NCBI GenBank assembly: GCA_014872875.1
Contig: WKFI01000006.1
Span: 1 to 64,000, forward strand
DNA length: 64,000 nt
Direction: 5' to 3'
Source of the DNA: Paracoccaceae bacterium
GTDB lineage: Bacteria; Pseudomonadota; Alphaproteobacteria; Rhodobacterales; Rhodobacteraceae
Both the position numbers and the translations under genes were made by a program. Under the pieces are notes generated by a model. The model saw nothing but the letters and a program-made list of their open reading frames with translations, had not been told where the DNA came from and searched no databases. This document shows, one piece after another, positions 8,219 through 16,741 of this stretch (positions are counted from its first letter, which is position 1; each line of letters opens with the position of its first letter).

Positions 8219-9628
8219 ATGGAACCAAAAATGACGCCCAGCCACCCGCAATCCGCAGACCCCAAGCGTTCGCTTTCTGACAAGTTTTACTTCGCCGCGT
8301 GGCGCTGGCACTTCTACGCCGGACTGTATGTGATCCCCTTCATGATCATGCTGGCCATTACCGGCCTGATGATGATGTTCATCACCCAGTTCGATGGTCG
8401 CGACGGAGAAAAAATCGCCATCACACCGGGCGAAACCACACTGAGTCTGAGTGAACAGGCCCAGGCCGCCACCAACGCCGTGCCCGGCACCGTTGTCGAA
8501 TGGATCGGCCCCAAGGCCGAGGGACTGGCCACCGTGTTCCGCATCAAAACCGGGACAGGCAATCAAATGGTCGCTCTGAACCAATACACAGGAGAAATCA
8601 TCGAAACCTGGGATCGGCGCGCCGGCTGGTACGATTTTGCCGACAACATTCATGGAACCTTGCTGCTGGGCGATACCGGCGACCGGCTGATCGAGATCGC
8701 CGCCGGCCTTGCGCTGGTGCTGGTTCTAACCGGGCTGTATGTTTGGTGGCCACGCGGCAATTTTGCCAAGGCATTGCTCCCCAACCTGCACGCACGGGGC
8801 CGTGCCCTGTGGAAATCGCTGCATGCGGTCGTCGGCTTCTGGATGTCTGCCCTGCTGATCGTCTTTTTGATTTCGGGCCTGGCCTGGGCCGGGATCTGGG
8901 GAGGGAAGTACGTACAGGCCTGGTCCACCTTCCCGGCGGAAAAGTGGGACAATGTTCCGCTCTCCGACACGACCCATATCAGCATGAACCATGGCGCAAC
9001 CAATGACGTGCCCTGGGCGCTGGAACAGACGCCCATGCCGGCGTCAGGTTCCGACGCAGGAATCATCGGCATTCCTCAGGACACCGCCGTCAACATTGAA
9101 AGCGTTGTGATTCTGGGGCGTGTTCTGGGGATGGAGGGCAGGTTCCGCGTTGCCTATCCGCGCGGCGAGACCGGGGTTTGGACCATCAACCGCGACAGCA
9201 TGAGCAGCGATTCAGATGATCCTTTCGTTGACCGTACAATTCACATTGACCGGCACACCGGGAAGATCCTGGCGGATATCAAGTACGATGACTATTCTTG
9301 GGCAGGCAAATCCATGGCCGTTGGCATCCCGTTCCACATGGGCCTGATGGGACCGTGGAATTTCATCCTCAACGTGGTGTTCTGCCTGTCGGTGATCTTC
9401 CTGTCGGTCTCGGGCGTGGTAATGTGGGTCAAACGACGCCCCTCGCGCGCTGGCCGGCTGGCAGCCCCTCCGATGCCCGCAGATCTGCCGTTCTGGAAAG
9501 GTGCGGTGCTGGTGGGCCTTCTGGCCTCACTGACCTTCCCGCTGGTCGGGCTGACCTTGCTGGCGGTCCTGGCCTTTGACGTTTTGCTGCTCAGCAACCT
9601 GCCTAAACTGAAACGCGCGCTCTCGTAA
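8219..9628 (+). CDS. PepSY-associated transmembrane protein
   Basis: The 469-residue product has four or five membrane helices and PepSY-like periplasmic regions. The opening W-R-W-H-F-Y-A-G-L-Y helix, I-H-G-T-L-L-L-G-D, the helix pair ending in L-Y-V-W-W-P-R, and a second K-S-L-H-A-V-V-G-F-W helix match the PepSY_TM family. Relatives act in siderophore-iron reduction or uptake in the inner membrane. ATG 8219 is chosen because GGAGAG precedes it; in-frame ATGs at 8168 and 8207 would lengthen it. A conserved late helix contains G-I-P-F-H-M-G. Confidence 0.85.
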   Translation: MEPKMTPSHPQSADPKRSLSDKFYFAAWRWHFYAGLYVIPFMIMLAITGLMMMFITQFDGRDGEKIAITPGETTLSLSEQAQAATNAVPGTVVEWIGPKAEGLATVFRIKTGTGNQMVALNQYTGEIIETWDRRAGWYDFADNIHGTLLLGDTGDRLIEIAAGLALVLVLTGLYVWWPRGNFAKALLPNLHARGRALWKSLHAVVGFWMSALLIVFLISGLAWAGIWGGKYVQAWSTFPAEKWDNVPLSDTTHISMNHGATNDVPWALEQTPMPASGSDAGIIGIPQDTAVNIESVVILGRVLGMEGRFRVAYPRGETGVWTINRDSMSSDSDDPFVDRTIHIDRHTGKILADIKYDDYSWAGKSMAVGIPFHMGLMGPWNFILNVVFCLSVIFLSVSGVVMWVKRRPSRAGRLAAPPMPADLPFWKGAVLVGLLASLTFPLVGLTLLAVLAFDVLLLSNLPKLKRALS

Positions 9629-9669
9629 CCCGAACAAAGACGCCTTCACGGGCCTAAGGGCGGCGCTTG

Positions 9670-10401
9670 CTACACATGCTGGGCGCCGTTCACCTCGATC
9701 TCGGCTCCCGAGATGTACGAACTTTCCTGCGAACACAGGAAATAAATTGCGGCTGCCACTTCCTCGGGCTGGCCCAGGCGCTGCAACGGCAGTTTCTCGA
9801 CGATCTTGTCTGTCCCCGGGCTCAGGATCGAGGTTTCGACCTCCCCCGGTGCAATCGCATTGACCCGTACGCCAAGTGGGCCGAAATCATGGGCCATTTC
9901 CCGGGTCAAAGCTGCCAGAGCCGCCTTAGACGTCGCATAGGCCGCGCCCGCAAAGGGGTGCACCCGGCTGCCCGCGATCGAGGTCACGTTGACCACCGAT
10001 CCCTTGGCGGCAGCCAATTCATCGCGCAATCCACGCGCCAGCACGACCGACGCAAAGAAATTGACGTGAAAGACCTTGCCCCAGGTCATCAGGTCGGTGT
10101 CCAGCGTGTTCAACCGTTCACCATCTGGACCCTTGGGCGAAATCCCGGCATTGTTGACCAGTGCATCCAGCCGCCCATCCAACCGCTCTTGCAGGCGACC
10201 CACCGCGTTGATGGTTTCAGCCGGGTCGCTCAGATCCAGTTCCACATGGTCTTCGCTACCCCCGCCCCACGGGCATTTTTCAGGGAAGGGTTGCCGCGAA
10301 CAGGTGATCACCCGCCAGCCTTCTGCATTGAACCGCTGCACTGTTGCGTGGCCAATCCCGCGGCTGGCACCGGTCAAAACCAAGGTCTTCTGCTCAGTCA
10401 T
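9670..10401 (-). CDS. Short-chain dehydrogenase/reductase (SDR)
   Basis: The 243-residue product is a classical SDR oxidoreductase using NAD(P)H. It shows the T-G-A-S-R-G-I-G nucleotide loop (10-17), the N-N-A-G motif, the active-site serine in V-T-S-I-A-G-S and Y-A-T-S-K carrying the catalytic Tyr and Lys, then P-G-E-V-E-T. Nothing in the sequence reveals the substrate. It is convergent with the PepSY gene and divergent from argB. The frame stays open upstream to 10533, but residue 45 (ATG 10401) is the natural start of the Rossmann fold. Confidence 0.92.
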   Translation of the reverse strand: MTEQKTLVLTGASRGIGHATVQRFNAEGWRVITCSRQPFPEKCPWGGGSEDHVELDLSDPAETINAVGRLQERLDGRLDALVNNAGISPKGPDGERLNTLDTDLMTWGKVFHVNFFASVVLARGLRDELAAAKGSVVNVTSIAGSRVHPFAGAAYATSKAALAALTREMAHDFGPLGVRVNAIAPGEVETSILSPGTDKIVEKLPLQRLGQPEEVAAAIYFLCSQESSYISGAEIEVNGAQHV

Positions 10402-10521
10402 AAGCCCGAACCCATATCTGTAATTCGTGGCGACTGTACCACCCGGCCCTACGACTGCAATGCAGCACTTGGCACCCGGCGCGGTTCCGCGTAACACGGG
10501 TGCCCAAAGGGAATCCGCACG

Positions 10522-11382
10522 ATGAAGAAGCAAAGCATGAACCGCAACTGGATCGCGACCGCCGAAACACTCTCCTCAGCGCTGCCTTATCTGCAGCGCT
10601 ATGACGGGGCCATTGTCGTGATCAAGCTGGGTGGTCACGCCATGGGCAGCGACGAGGCAATGGACAGCTTTGCCCGCGACATCGTGCTGATGCAACAAGT
10701 TGGCGTTAACCCGGTGATCGTGCATGGCGGTGGACCGATGATCAATGCCATGCTGGATCGCCTGAACATCCAGTCTGATTTCGTCAACGGCAAGCGCGTC
10801 ACCGACCAGGCAACGGTCGAAGTTGTCGAGATGGTCCTTTCCGGCATCGTCAACAAGCGTATCGTACAAGCGATCAATCGCCAGGGTGGACGTGGCGTCG
10901 GACTGTCCGGCAAGGATGCCAACCTGATGGTCTGTGACGAAACCAATCCGGATCTGGGCTTTGTCGGCACTCCGGCCGATATGGACCCGACCCTTCTGCA
11001 ACACCTGTTTGAAAAAGATATGATTCCGGTCATCGCCCCTCTTGGCGCAGGCCGGAATGGCGAAACCTTCAACGTCAATGGTGACACAGCTGCCGGAGCA
11101 ATCGCGGCTTCACTGAAGGCCGATCGCCTGCTGTTGCTGACCGACGTGTCCGGTGTGAAGGATGCCGAAGGCGAAGTCGTCACCGAGTTGAAGGCCGACA
11201 CCATTCGCGAAATGACCAAAGACGGGGTAATCGCAGGCGGCATGATCCCCAAGACCGAAACCGCCCTCGCCGCCATCGATGGCGGTGTCCGTGCTGTGGT
11301 CATTTTGGACGGGCGTGCTCCAAACGCGGTCCTTCTGGAGCTTTTCACCGAACATGGCGCGGGTTCTTTGATTCGAGCCTGA
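10522..11382 (+). CDS. argB: Acetylglutamate kinase
   Basis: ArgB phosphorylates N-acetylglutamate in the second committed step of arginine synthesis. The 286-residue protein has the amino-acid-kinase motifs [16 protein letters not shown], the G-L-S-G-K-D-A-N segment, N-V-N-G-D-T-A-A-G and G-G-M-I-P-K. Length and motifs are normal for the family, including the N-terminal extension seen in arginine-feedback-regulated forms. It leads a run of same-strand genes down to sixA. Confidence 0.97.
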   Translation: MKKQSMNRNWIATAETLSSALPYLQRYDGAIVVIKLGGHAMGSDEAMDSFARDIVLMQQVGVNPVIVHGGGPMINAMLDRLNIQSDFVNGKRVTDQATVEVVEMVLSGIVNKRIVQAINRQGGRGVGLSGKDANLMVCDETNPDLGFVGTPADMDPTLLQHLFEKDMIPVIAPLGAGRNGETFNVNGDTAAGAIAASLKADRLLLLTDVSGVKDAEGEVVTELKADTIREMTKDGVIAGGMIPKTETALAAIDGGVRAVVILDGRAPNAVLLELFTEHGAGSLIRA

Positions 11383-11449
11383 CGCCGCATCAGCAAAACG
11401 TGTTCACAAAAGGCTTGTGTTTTACATACACATGCACATTTATGAATGC

Positions 11450-12244
11450 ATGGAGAACGAAACTCTCATCCGCTTTGGCGTATTCCTAGGATTGTTCGCA
11501 GTCTTTGCCATGGCCGAAGCCTGGGCTCCACGACGCCCCCGGCAACTGCCGCGACACAGCCGCTGGGTGACCAATGTCTCGATAACGATCCTGAACACGC
11601 TGACCCTGCGCGCACTGGCCTTTGGTTTGCCTTTGCTGGCAGTGGGCGCAGCAATGGACGCGGGGCAACAGGGATGGGGGCTGCTGAATGCGTTCGCCTT
11701 GCCCGCCTGGCTTGAAGTCATCGCGGCGATCCTGATCCTGGACCTTGTTATCTGGGCCCAGCACCTGATCACCCACAAGATCCCGGTGCTCTGGCGCCTG
11801 CACCGGGTCCATCACGCCGACCGGGACATGGACGTTACAACCGCCGTTCGATTCCACCCCGTCGAAATCGCATTGTCGATGATCCTGAAAATAGGTGTCG
11901 TTTATGTGCTAGGCGCGTCCCCGTTGGCGGTTATTCTGTTCGAGATCATTCTGAACGGAACCGCCATGTTCAATCATTCCAATCTGAAGCTACCGCTGGC
12001 CCTTGACCGGGGGCTGCGCCTGGTTTTGGTCACACCTGACATGCACCGCGTGCACCATTCGGTCCACCGCACCGAGCACGACAGCAACTATGGCTTTGCC
12101 CTGTCAATCTGGGATCGCCTGTTCGGAACTTATGTCGCCCAACCCCAAAACGGGCATGACGACATGACCGTCGGGTTGAAATGGCAGGATGATCGCCCCG
12201 CCCGACTGGGCTGGAGCCTGAAACTGCCATTCGGACGTGACTGA
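11450..12244 (+). CDS. Sterol desaturase / fatty acid hydroxylase family membrane protein
   Basis: The 264-residue membrane protein carries the histidine clusters of the family: H-L-I-T-H, H-R-V-H-H-A-D and the late H-R-V-H-H-S-V-H pattern. These would hold a di-iron centre hydroxylating or desaturating a lipid. Several hydrophobic segments surround the motifs. The start is uncertain: ATG 11450 gives the usual N-terminus, while GTG 11417, with AAAAGG just upstream, would add 11 residues. Its stop overlaps the next start (TGATG), so it is coupled to the ferredoxin-like gene. The true substrate is unknown. Confidence 0.85.
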   Translation: MENETLIRFGVFLGLFAVFAMAEAWAPRRPRQLPRHSRWVTNVSITILNTLTLRALAFGLPLLAVGAAMDAGQQGWGLLNAFALPAWLEVIAAILILDLVIWAQHLITHKIPVLWRLHRVHHADRDMDVTTAVRFHPVEIALSMILKIGVVYVLGASPLAVILFEIILNGTAMFNHSNLKLPLALDRGLRLVLVTPDMHRVHHSVHRTEHDSNYGFALSIWDRLFGTYVAQPQNGHDDMTVGLKWQDDRPARLGWSLKLPFGRD

Positions 12245-12900
12245 TGTACGACCGGATTAAGCGCGCTGCACAGGCGCATGGGCTGGAGATTTACGGGGCT
12301 CTGCATCCGGATGAGACAGAGGTCAAGATGATCTCGGGCGGCACCCTGATCCTGTTGGGCACAGGCACCGGTTTCTGGCCCCTGTTCAAGGCCAGTTCCG
12401 AGGCTCTCGATCACGCGCCGGACCCCATAGATCGCTGGTCTACACGTATTCTCGGTGACTTGGCCCACATGTTCAAAGGTGACCCGTACTTTCCGTTTGG
12501 CGGCCCGCCCTATACGCCGTTTATCAACTGGGCGTTGGCTTCGGGGCGCTGCTTTCCCAGCCCGGCAGGTCCGATGGTGCATGATCGCATGGGAATGCTG
12601 ATCTCCTTCCGCGGGGCGCTGCATCTTCCATTCAAGTTCGACATACCGGCTCCTCTGCTCCCGGTCTCGCCTTGTGACAGCTGTGTCGACAAACCCTGCA
12701 CCACGACATGCCCGGTAGGAGCCATGAACCTGTCAGGCACCTATGGACTTCAGGACTGTTACGACTTTCTTGAAACTCCGGCAGGCTCCGAATGCATGGA
12801 AATTGGGTGCATAGCCCGCCGTGCCTGTCCTTTGAGCCAAAATGCAGGTAGAAACCCCGAACAAACGTCACACCACATGCGATATTTTAAAGCACCATGA
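12244..12900 (+). CDS. Ferredoxin-like Fe-S protein of unknown role
   Basis: The 218-residue product has two cysteine groups in its C-terminal half: C144, C147, C152, C156 (C-x2-C-x4-C-x3-C-P) and C184, C189, C195 (the last followed by P), with C172 between them. These look like iron-sulfur cluster ligands, although the spacing is irregular and the number of clusters is uncertain. The N-terminal half, with a G-x-G-T-G-F-W-P and a P-F-G-G-P-P-Y segment, is distantly reminiscent of the COG1600 (QueG-like) architecture. Overlaps on both sides (1 bp and 4 bp) tie it to the hydroxylase-like gene and to sixA. It could be an electron donor for the former, which is inference only. Confidence 0.7.
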   Translation: MYDRIKRAAQAHGLEIYGALHPDETEVKMISGGTLILLGTGTGFWPLFKASSEALDHAPDPIDRWSTRILGDLAHMFKGDPYFPFGGPPYTPFINWALASGRCFPSPAGPMVHDRMGMLISFRGALHLPFKFDIPAPLLPVSPCDSCVDKPCTTTCPVGAMNLSGTYGLQDCYDFLETPAGSECMEIGCIARRACPLSQNAGRNPEQTSHHMRYFKAP

Positions 12901-13397
12901 CCTGTACATTGATTCTGATCCGACACGCCAAATCCGCTTGGGACGCCCCAGCTCCCAGCGATCATGCGCGCCCCCTGAACAAACGTGGACGCCGGTCAGC
13001 CAAGGCCATAGGCCAATGGTTGAAGGACATGGATCACCTGCCCAGCCAGGTGATCTCCTCATCATCACAACGTACTCGCGAAACCCACCAGCTTCTGAAA
13101 CTGGACGCCCCGGTGGTATTCACCGAGCGGCTCTATCACGCCAGTTCCGACATCATGTTTCAGGTTCTGCGTGAAGCCGAACACCCCCGCGTCCTGATGC
13201 TGGGGCACAATCCGGGCATCGCAGCCTTTGCCCATTCCCTTGCAAGCCAGCCGCCGGATCATTCCCGCTTCGACGACTACCCAACCGGAGCAACTCTGGT
13301 TCTGGATTTTGAAATTGACCAGTGGAGCGATCTGAGCTGGGGCACAACAGGTAAGGTACGTGACTTCATTGTGCCCCGCGAACTGTTGGGCGAATAA
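12897..13397 (+). CDS. sixA: SixA-type histidine phosphatase
   Basis: The 166-residue product belongs to the histidine phosphatase superfamily. It has the catalytic R-H-A-K-S motif at residues 9-13, R-P-L-N-K-R-G, S-S-S-Q-R-T-R-E-T and the late L-G-H-N-P-G. The size and the K after R-H-A match SixA, which removes phosphate from phosphohistidine in phosphorelay or PTS proteins. Its start overlaps the stop of the Fe-S gene by 4 bp. The true substrate is not evident. Confidence 0.85.
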   Translation: MTCTLILIRHAKSAWDAPAPSDHARPLNKRGRRSAKAIGQWLKDMDHLPSQVISSSSQRTRETHQLLKLDAPVVFTERLYHASSDIMFQVLREAEHPRVLMLGHNPGIAAFAHSLASQPPDHSRFDDYPTGATLVLDFEIDQWSDLSWGTTGKVRDFIVPRELLGE

Positions 13398-13417
13398 GCC
13401 GGACAGAAAGCTCGACG

Positions 13418-13442
13418 AAAAAAGGCCGGGCGAACCCGGCCT
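13418..13442 (-). terminator. Intrinsic terminator of the amino-acid binding protein gene
   Basis: An 8-bp GC-rich stem, AGGCCGGG and its complement, with loop bases CGAA on the plus strand, is followed on the minus strand by six T residues. It lies 31 bp past the binding-protein stop, between two convergent genes. Confidence 0.85.
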
Positions 13443-13472
13443 GTCTTCACCATTGTCCCTTGCAAGACAGGG

Positions 13473-14495
13473 TCAGCGGAATGGCGGCGAATAAAGCAGA
13501 CCACCGTTCGTCCATTGTGCGTTCAGACCGCGGGCCAGGCCAACCGGAGTTTCTTCACCAATATTGCGAGCAAAGACTTCGCCGTAATTCCCTCCGGCCT
13601 CGATCGCACGACGGGCCCATTCAGGGTCCAGCCCCAACATATCACCCAGCGTGCCTTCGGTGCCCAACAAACGATTGATCTCGGGTGTTTCAGGATTGGC
13701 CGCTTCGGCCAGCTGAGCAATATTTGCAGATGTCACGCCCAGCTCTTCGGCGCTGATCAGCGCGTTCAGTGTCCAACGCACGATATCACCCCACTCGTTG
13801 TCACCATGACGCACCAGCGGCCCCAACGGTTCTTTCGAGATGATTTCCGGCAACAGGACATGCGCGGTGGGATCTTCGAACGTCGCGCGCGACGCAGCCA
13901 GTATGGAAGCGTCAGTGGTGTAAACCTCACATTCACCCGCCAGATATTTCTCGATCGCCTCTGCATTGGTTTCAATCGGCACCGGCTCGTAGCTGATATT
14001 GTTGGCGCGGAAGAAATCCGCCAGGTTCAGCTGGGTTGTCGTTCCGGTTTGGATACAAACGGAAAATCCGTCCAATTCCTTGGCTGACGACACACCCCGC
14101 GCTTTGGGCGCGATGAACCCCTGGCCGTCATAGTAGTTCACAGCCGCAAATTCGAACCGCAACCCGACATCGTTGGAGAAGGTCCAAGTGGTATTTCGAG
14201 ACAGCATGTCGACCTCACCCGAGGCCAGTGATGTAAATCGGGTTTTGCCAGTGGTGGTCACGAATTCCACTGCGCTCGGGTCCTTCAACACGGCCGCGGC
14301 AACAGCGCGGCACATATCGACGTCAAATCCTTTCCATTCCCCATTTGCATCTGGAGCAGCGAAACCGACCAGACCGGTCGTCACGCCGCATATCAGTTTG
14401 CCGCGGGCCATTACGTCATCCACCGTACCCGCCGCAGCTACACCAGCGGCAAGGCCGGCTACGGTCAACGCACCCAGAAATACGGATCTGTTCAT
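13473..14495 (-). CDS. General amino-acid ABC transporter periplasmic binding protein (AapJ/BztA-like)
   Basis: The 340-residue protein has a signal peptide (about 1-22, ending A-A-A-G-T) and the fold of solute-binding family 3. The L-I-C-G-V-T-T-G-L-V-G-F opening, W-K-G-F-D-V-D-M-C-R-A-V-A-A-A and N-T-T-W-T-F-S-N-D are typical of AapJ/BztA, which feed glutamate, glutamine, aspartate and other amino acids to an ABC permease. GGAAGAGG lies just before ATG 14495. No permease or ATPase genes adjoin it, and it has its own terminator, so it must work with components encoded elsewhere. Confidence 0.92.
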   Translation of the reverse strand: MNRSVFLGALTVAGLAAGVAAAGTVDDVMARGKLICGVTTGLVGFAAPDANGEWKGFDVDMCRAVAAAVLKDPSAVEFVTTTGKTRFTSLASGEVDMLSRNTTWTFSNDVGLRFEFAAVNYYDGQGFIAPKARGVSSAKELDGFSVCIQTGTTTQLNLADFFRANNISYEPVPIETNAEAIEKYLAGECEVYTTDASILAASRATFEDPTAHVLLPEIISKEPLGPLVRHGDNEWGDIVRWTLNALISAEELGVTSANIAQLAEAANPETPEINRLLGTEGTLGDMLGLDPEWARRAIEAGGNYGEVFARNIGEETPVGLARGLNAQWTNGGLLYSPPFR

Positions 14496-14728
14496 TTTTT
14501 CCTCTTCCCGATTTTCCGCCCTGTTAGACGGATTGGAACCGATTTTTTTGTTTTTTCGGCCTTCAGCATACGATTGGATTTTCCCCGTGTAGCGCGGCCA
14601 AGCATGGGCGCAATCATCGACAAACGTCAAGAGTGGGATAAGCAAATTCCAAGGTCGGGACACAAGGGAAAACAAGGCCAATTGCGCATGTATGACAATC
14701 CGGTAACCCTTCCCGAGAACTGCGCTTT

Positions 14729-15433
14729 TCAGGCAAGGTCAAAGAAGCTCTTGGCATGGACAAAAGCCTGTTTTTTGACCTCTGCAGCTTCCTGTGCCTC
14801 TTCGTCTGGTCCCCACTGTTCCTCCTGCCACTGCTCGTCCAGTCGCGACAGCGTCCAAATCTCTTCGACTGACCGCCAGCCCTGCGCCGCGGCAAATCCA
14901 AGGATCAGCGATCCCGAAAGGCTGACGAGGTCGTGAAAGGCTGCCAGCTGGAAATCACTCAGCGCGTGCACCCGTGCCGAGAGTGTTTGCAGGACAGTTT
15001 CGTCCTGCGCTTCGTGCATCAACCCCGTGCGCGGCTGCAACTTGGCGCCCAGCGCCTCTGCTGCCCAATCCAGTGCCGGGTTCCACTGTTCGGCCTGCCG
15101 GTCCACCAATTCCTTCGGCGCGTCGGCGCGGTAACACAGCAGATCGGAGTCCCCATAGGCCGCCAGCATTTCAGCGACTTCGCCATGCTGTACACTGACC
15201 TTGTCGATCGCTGCATTGGCGGACCGTGTGAAAGGCATGGTTTCCGGGTTCACAACCTCGTCCTGCGCGTCCCATTCCGCAGCCATCGCCTTGGCCATGC
15301 CCAGCGTCGGCACCACGACCGCGGATTTGGCCGGAGTCTTGATCCGCCGCCCGTCCAGCTCGACCGTGAAGCCGCCTTCGGTCTCAACAGCGGCCGCAGC
15401 CTTCCAGAACCGTTTCTGTTTCCATTCGCTCAT
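14729..15433 (-). CDS. F1-ATPase assembly chaperone ATP12
   Basis: The 234-residue product matches the ATP12 family, found in mitochondria and alphaproteobacteria, where it assists assembly of the F1 alpha subunit. Typical parts are the N-terminal K-R-F-W-K-A segment, L-D-G-R-x-I-K-T-P-A-K, the A-x-E-W-D-A-Q block, the D-L-L-C-Y-R-A segment and the C-terminal W-x-L-S-R-L-D-E-x-W-Q-E-E-x-W-G. ATG 15433 has GGAG 9 nt upstream; a TTG at 15442 overlaps the previous stop. It is coupled to the HAD gene. Confidence 0.93.
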   Translation of the reverse strand: MSEWKQKRFWKAAAAVETEGGFTVELDGRRIKTPAKSAVVVPTLGMAKAMAAEWDAQDEVVNPETMPFTRSANAAIDKVSVQHGEVAEMLAAYGDSDLLCYRADAPKELVDRQAEQWNPALDWAAEALGAKLQPRTGLMHEAQDETVLQTLSARVHALSDFQLAAFHDLVSLSGSLILGFAAAQGWRSVEEIWTLSRLDEQWQEEQWGPDEEAQEAAEVKKQAFVHAKSFFDLA

Positions 15434-15438
15434 GCGCT

Positions 15439-16098
15439 TCAACTCCAGAGCCGCGTCAGCAGCGGCTGCAATTCCTCAAAACTGTCGATCCGATGGTCCG
15501 CACCCAGTCGGGCCGGGTCATGATAACCCCAACTGACCGCGATACTGCGCACACCGGCAGCCTGCGCCATCTCGATATCAAACGAGGTGTCTCCGATCAT
15601 CACGGTGTCTTCCGGCTCCACCCCGGTTTCCGCCATCGCCGTCCGGATCATCGACGGGTGCGGTTTCGACGGATGATGGTCTGCCACCTGACGGGTAACG
15701 AAACAGGACAGGCCGTGCACTTCGATCAATGCATCCATGCCTCGCTGTGATTTTCCGGTCGCCACACCCAACAGATACTCCGGAACAGCATGCAATTTCT
15801 GCAGCAACTCGGCCGCACCGGGATAAAGCGGCGAATGCCCAGCCCCGTGCTGCAGGCGCGCGGCGTGGTAGGCTTGTTTGTACCCTTCGACCAACGCGTC
15901 CTGAGTCGCCTCATCCTGCTGCGGTGCCAGGCGGCGGATCGCGTGATCCAGCGAGAGCCCGACAATCGACAGAACCGTTGCGCGATCCGGCGCCACCAGA
16001 CCGACACCGGCAAACGCCTCGCCCATCGCACCAACGATGGCCGCCTGGCTGTCCACCAAGGTACCGTCCACATCAAACAGGATAAGCTTCAAGGTCAC
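15439..16098 (-). CDS. HAD-superfamily (phosphoglycolate phosphatase-like) hydrolase
   Basis: The 219-residue product is a HAD subfamily IA phosphatase. Motif I is D-V-D-G-T-L-V-D-S (9-17), a V-A-T-G-K-S motif II follows, K-P-H-P holds the conserved lysine, and I-G-D-T-S-F-D-I-E-M-A-Q-A-A-G is motif III. Family members hydrolyse small phosphate esters such as 2-phosphoglycolate; the actual substrate is not decidable here. The start is GTG with GGAG 6 nt upstream. It ends a few bases before the ATP12 gene, an arrangement I associate with Rhodobacterales. Confidence 0.88.
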   Translation of the reverse strand: MTLKLILFDVDGTLVDSQAAIVGAMGEAFAGVGLVAPDRATVLSIVGLSLDHAIRRLAPQQDEATQDALVEGYKQAYHAARLQHGAGHSPLYPGAAELLQKLHAVPEYLLGVATGKSQRGMDALIEVHGLSCFVTRQVADHHPSKPHPSMIRTAMAETGVEPEDTVMIGDTSFDIEMAQAAGVRSIAVSWGYHDPARLGADHRIDSFEELQPLLTRLWS

Positions 16099-16154
16099 CG
16101 TCTACTCCGGTTCTACGCAAACCGGGGACGCTTCAACATGCATGCGGGCCGAGG

Positions 16155-16658
16155 TCAAGTCTCCTCGGCATAGGCTCCGGCGGAATAGGTCAGTTCGTAA
16201 GAGTGACTGTAGAGCTCAACCAGATTGCCGAACGGATCTTCGCAATAGACCATGCGATAGGGTTTCTGATCGGGATAGTAATGCCGGACCCGCTGCATCC
16301 GCTGCTTTCCGCCCAGCGCCTCGATCCGTTTCACCCGCTCTTCCAGCGCATCATCCTGAAGGCAGAAATGAAAGATCCCCGGCTTCCAGTAATCGAATGG
16401 CCGTGGCGTATCGTCGGTCTTGGGGAACTCGAAAAGCTCGATCCCGATCCCGTCACCGGTGGACAGATGGGCGATCCTGAACCGACCCCAACCCGCACCG
16501 AACACGTCATCACACATCTGACCTATGGCGCTGTCATCCTGTAGCACTTCGGTCGGGGGCATGATCAGATACAGATCGAACGCCTTGGTATAAAACTCCA
16601 CGGCGCGATCCAGATCGGGCACCGTGATTCCGATATGAGAGAAACTGACAGCAGGCAT
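16155..16658 (-). CDS. VOC (glyoxalase/bleomycin resistance) family protein
   Basis: The 167-residue product is a vicinal-oxygen-chelate fold protein: F-S-H-I-G-I-T-V-P-D-L-D-R-A-V-E-F-Y at the N-terminus, a central I-F-H-F-C-L-Q-D segment and the final Y-C-E-D-P-F-G-N-L-V-E-L-Y. The two histidines and the last glutamate are likely metal ligands. Such proteins include lactoylglutathione lyases, dioxygenases and epimerases; I cannot choose between them. GGAG precedes ATG 16658 by 8 nt. It sits between rluC and the HAD gene with short gaps. Confidence 0.85.
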   Translation of the reverse strand: MPAVSFSHIGITVPDLDRAVEFYTKAFDLYLIMPPTEVLQDDSAIGQMCDDVFGAGWGRFRIAHLSTGDGIGIELFEFPKTDDTPRPFDYWKPGIFHFCLQDDALEERVKRIEALGGKQRMQRVRHYYPDQKPYRMVYCEDPFGNLVELYSHSYELTYSAGAYAEET

Positions 16659-16741
16659 TGAATGTCTCCGGCTATGACTTCGTTTGCGAAATCGGGGCAA
16701 ACCCCACCCAAACAGCTAGCCGGATCATCCAAGCCGTCAAA

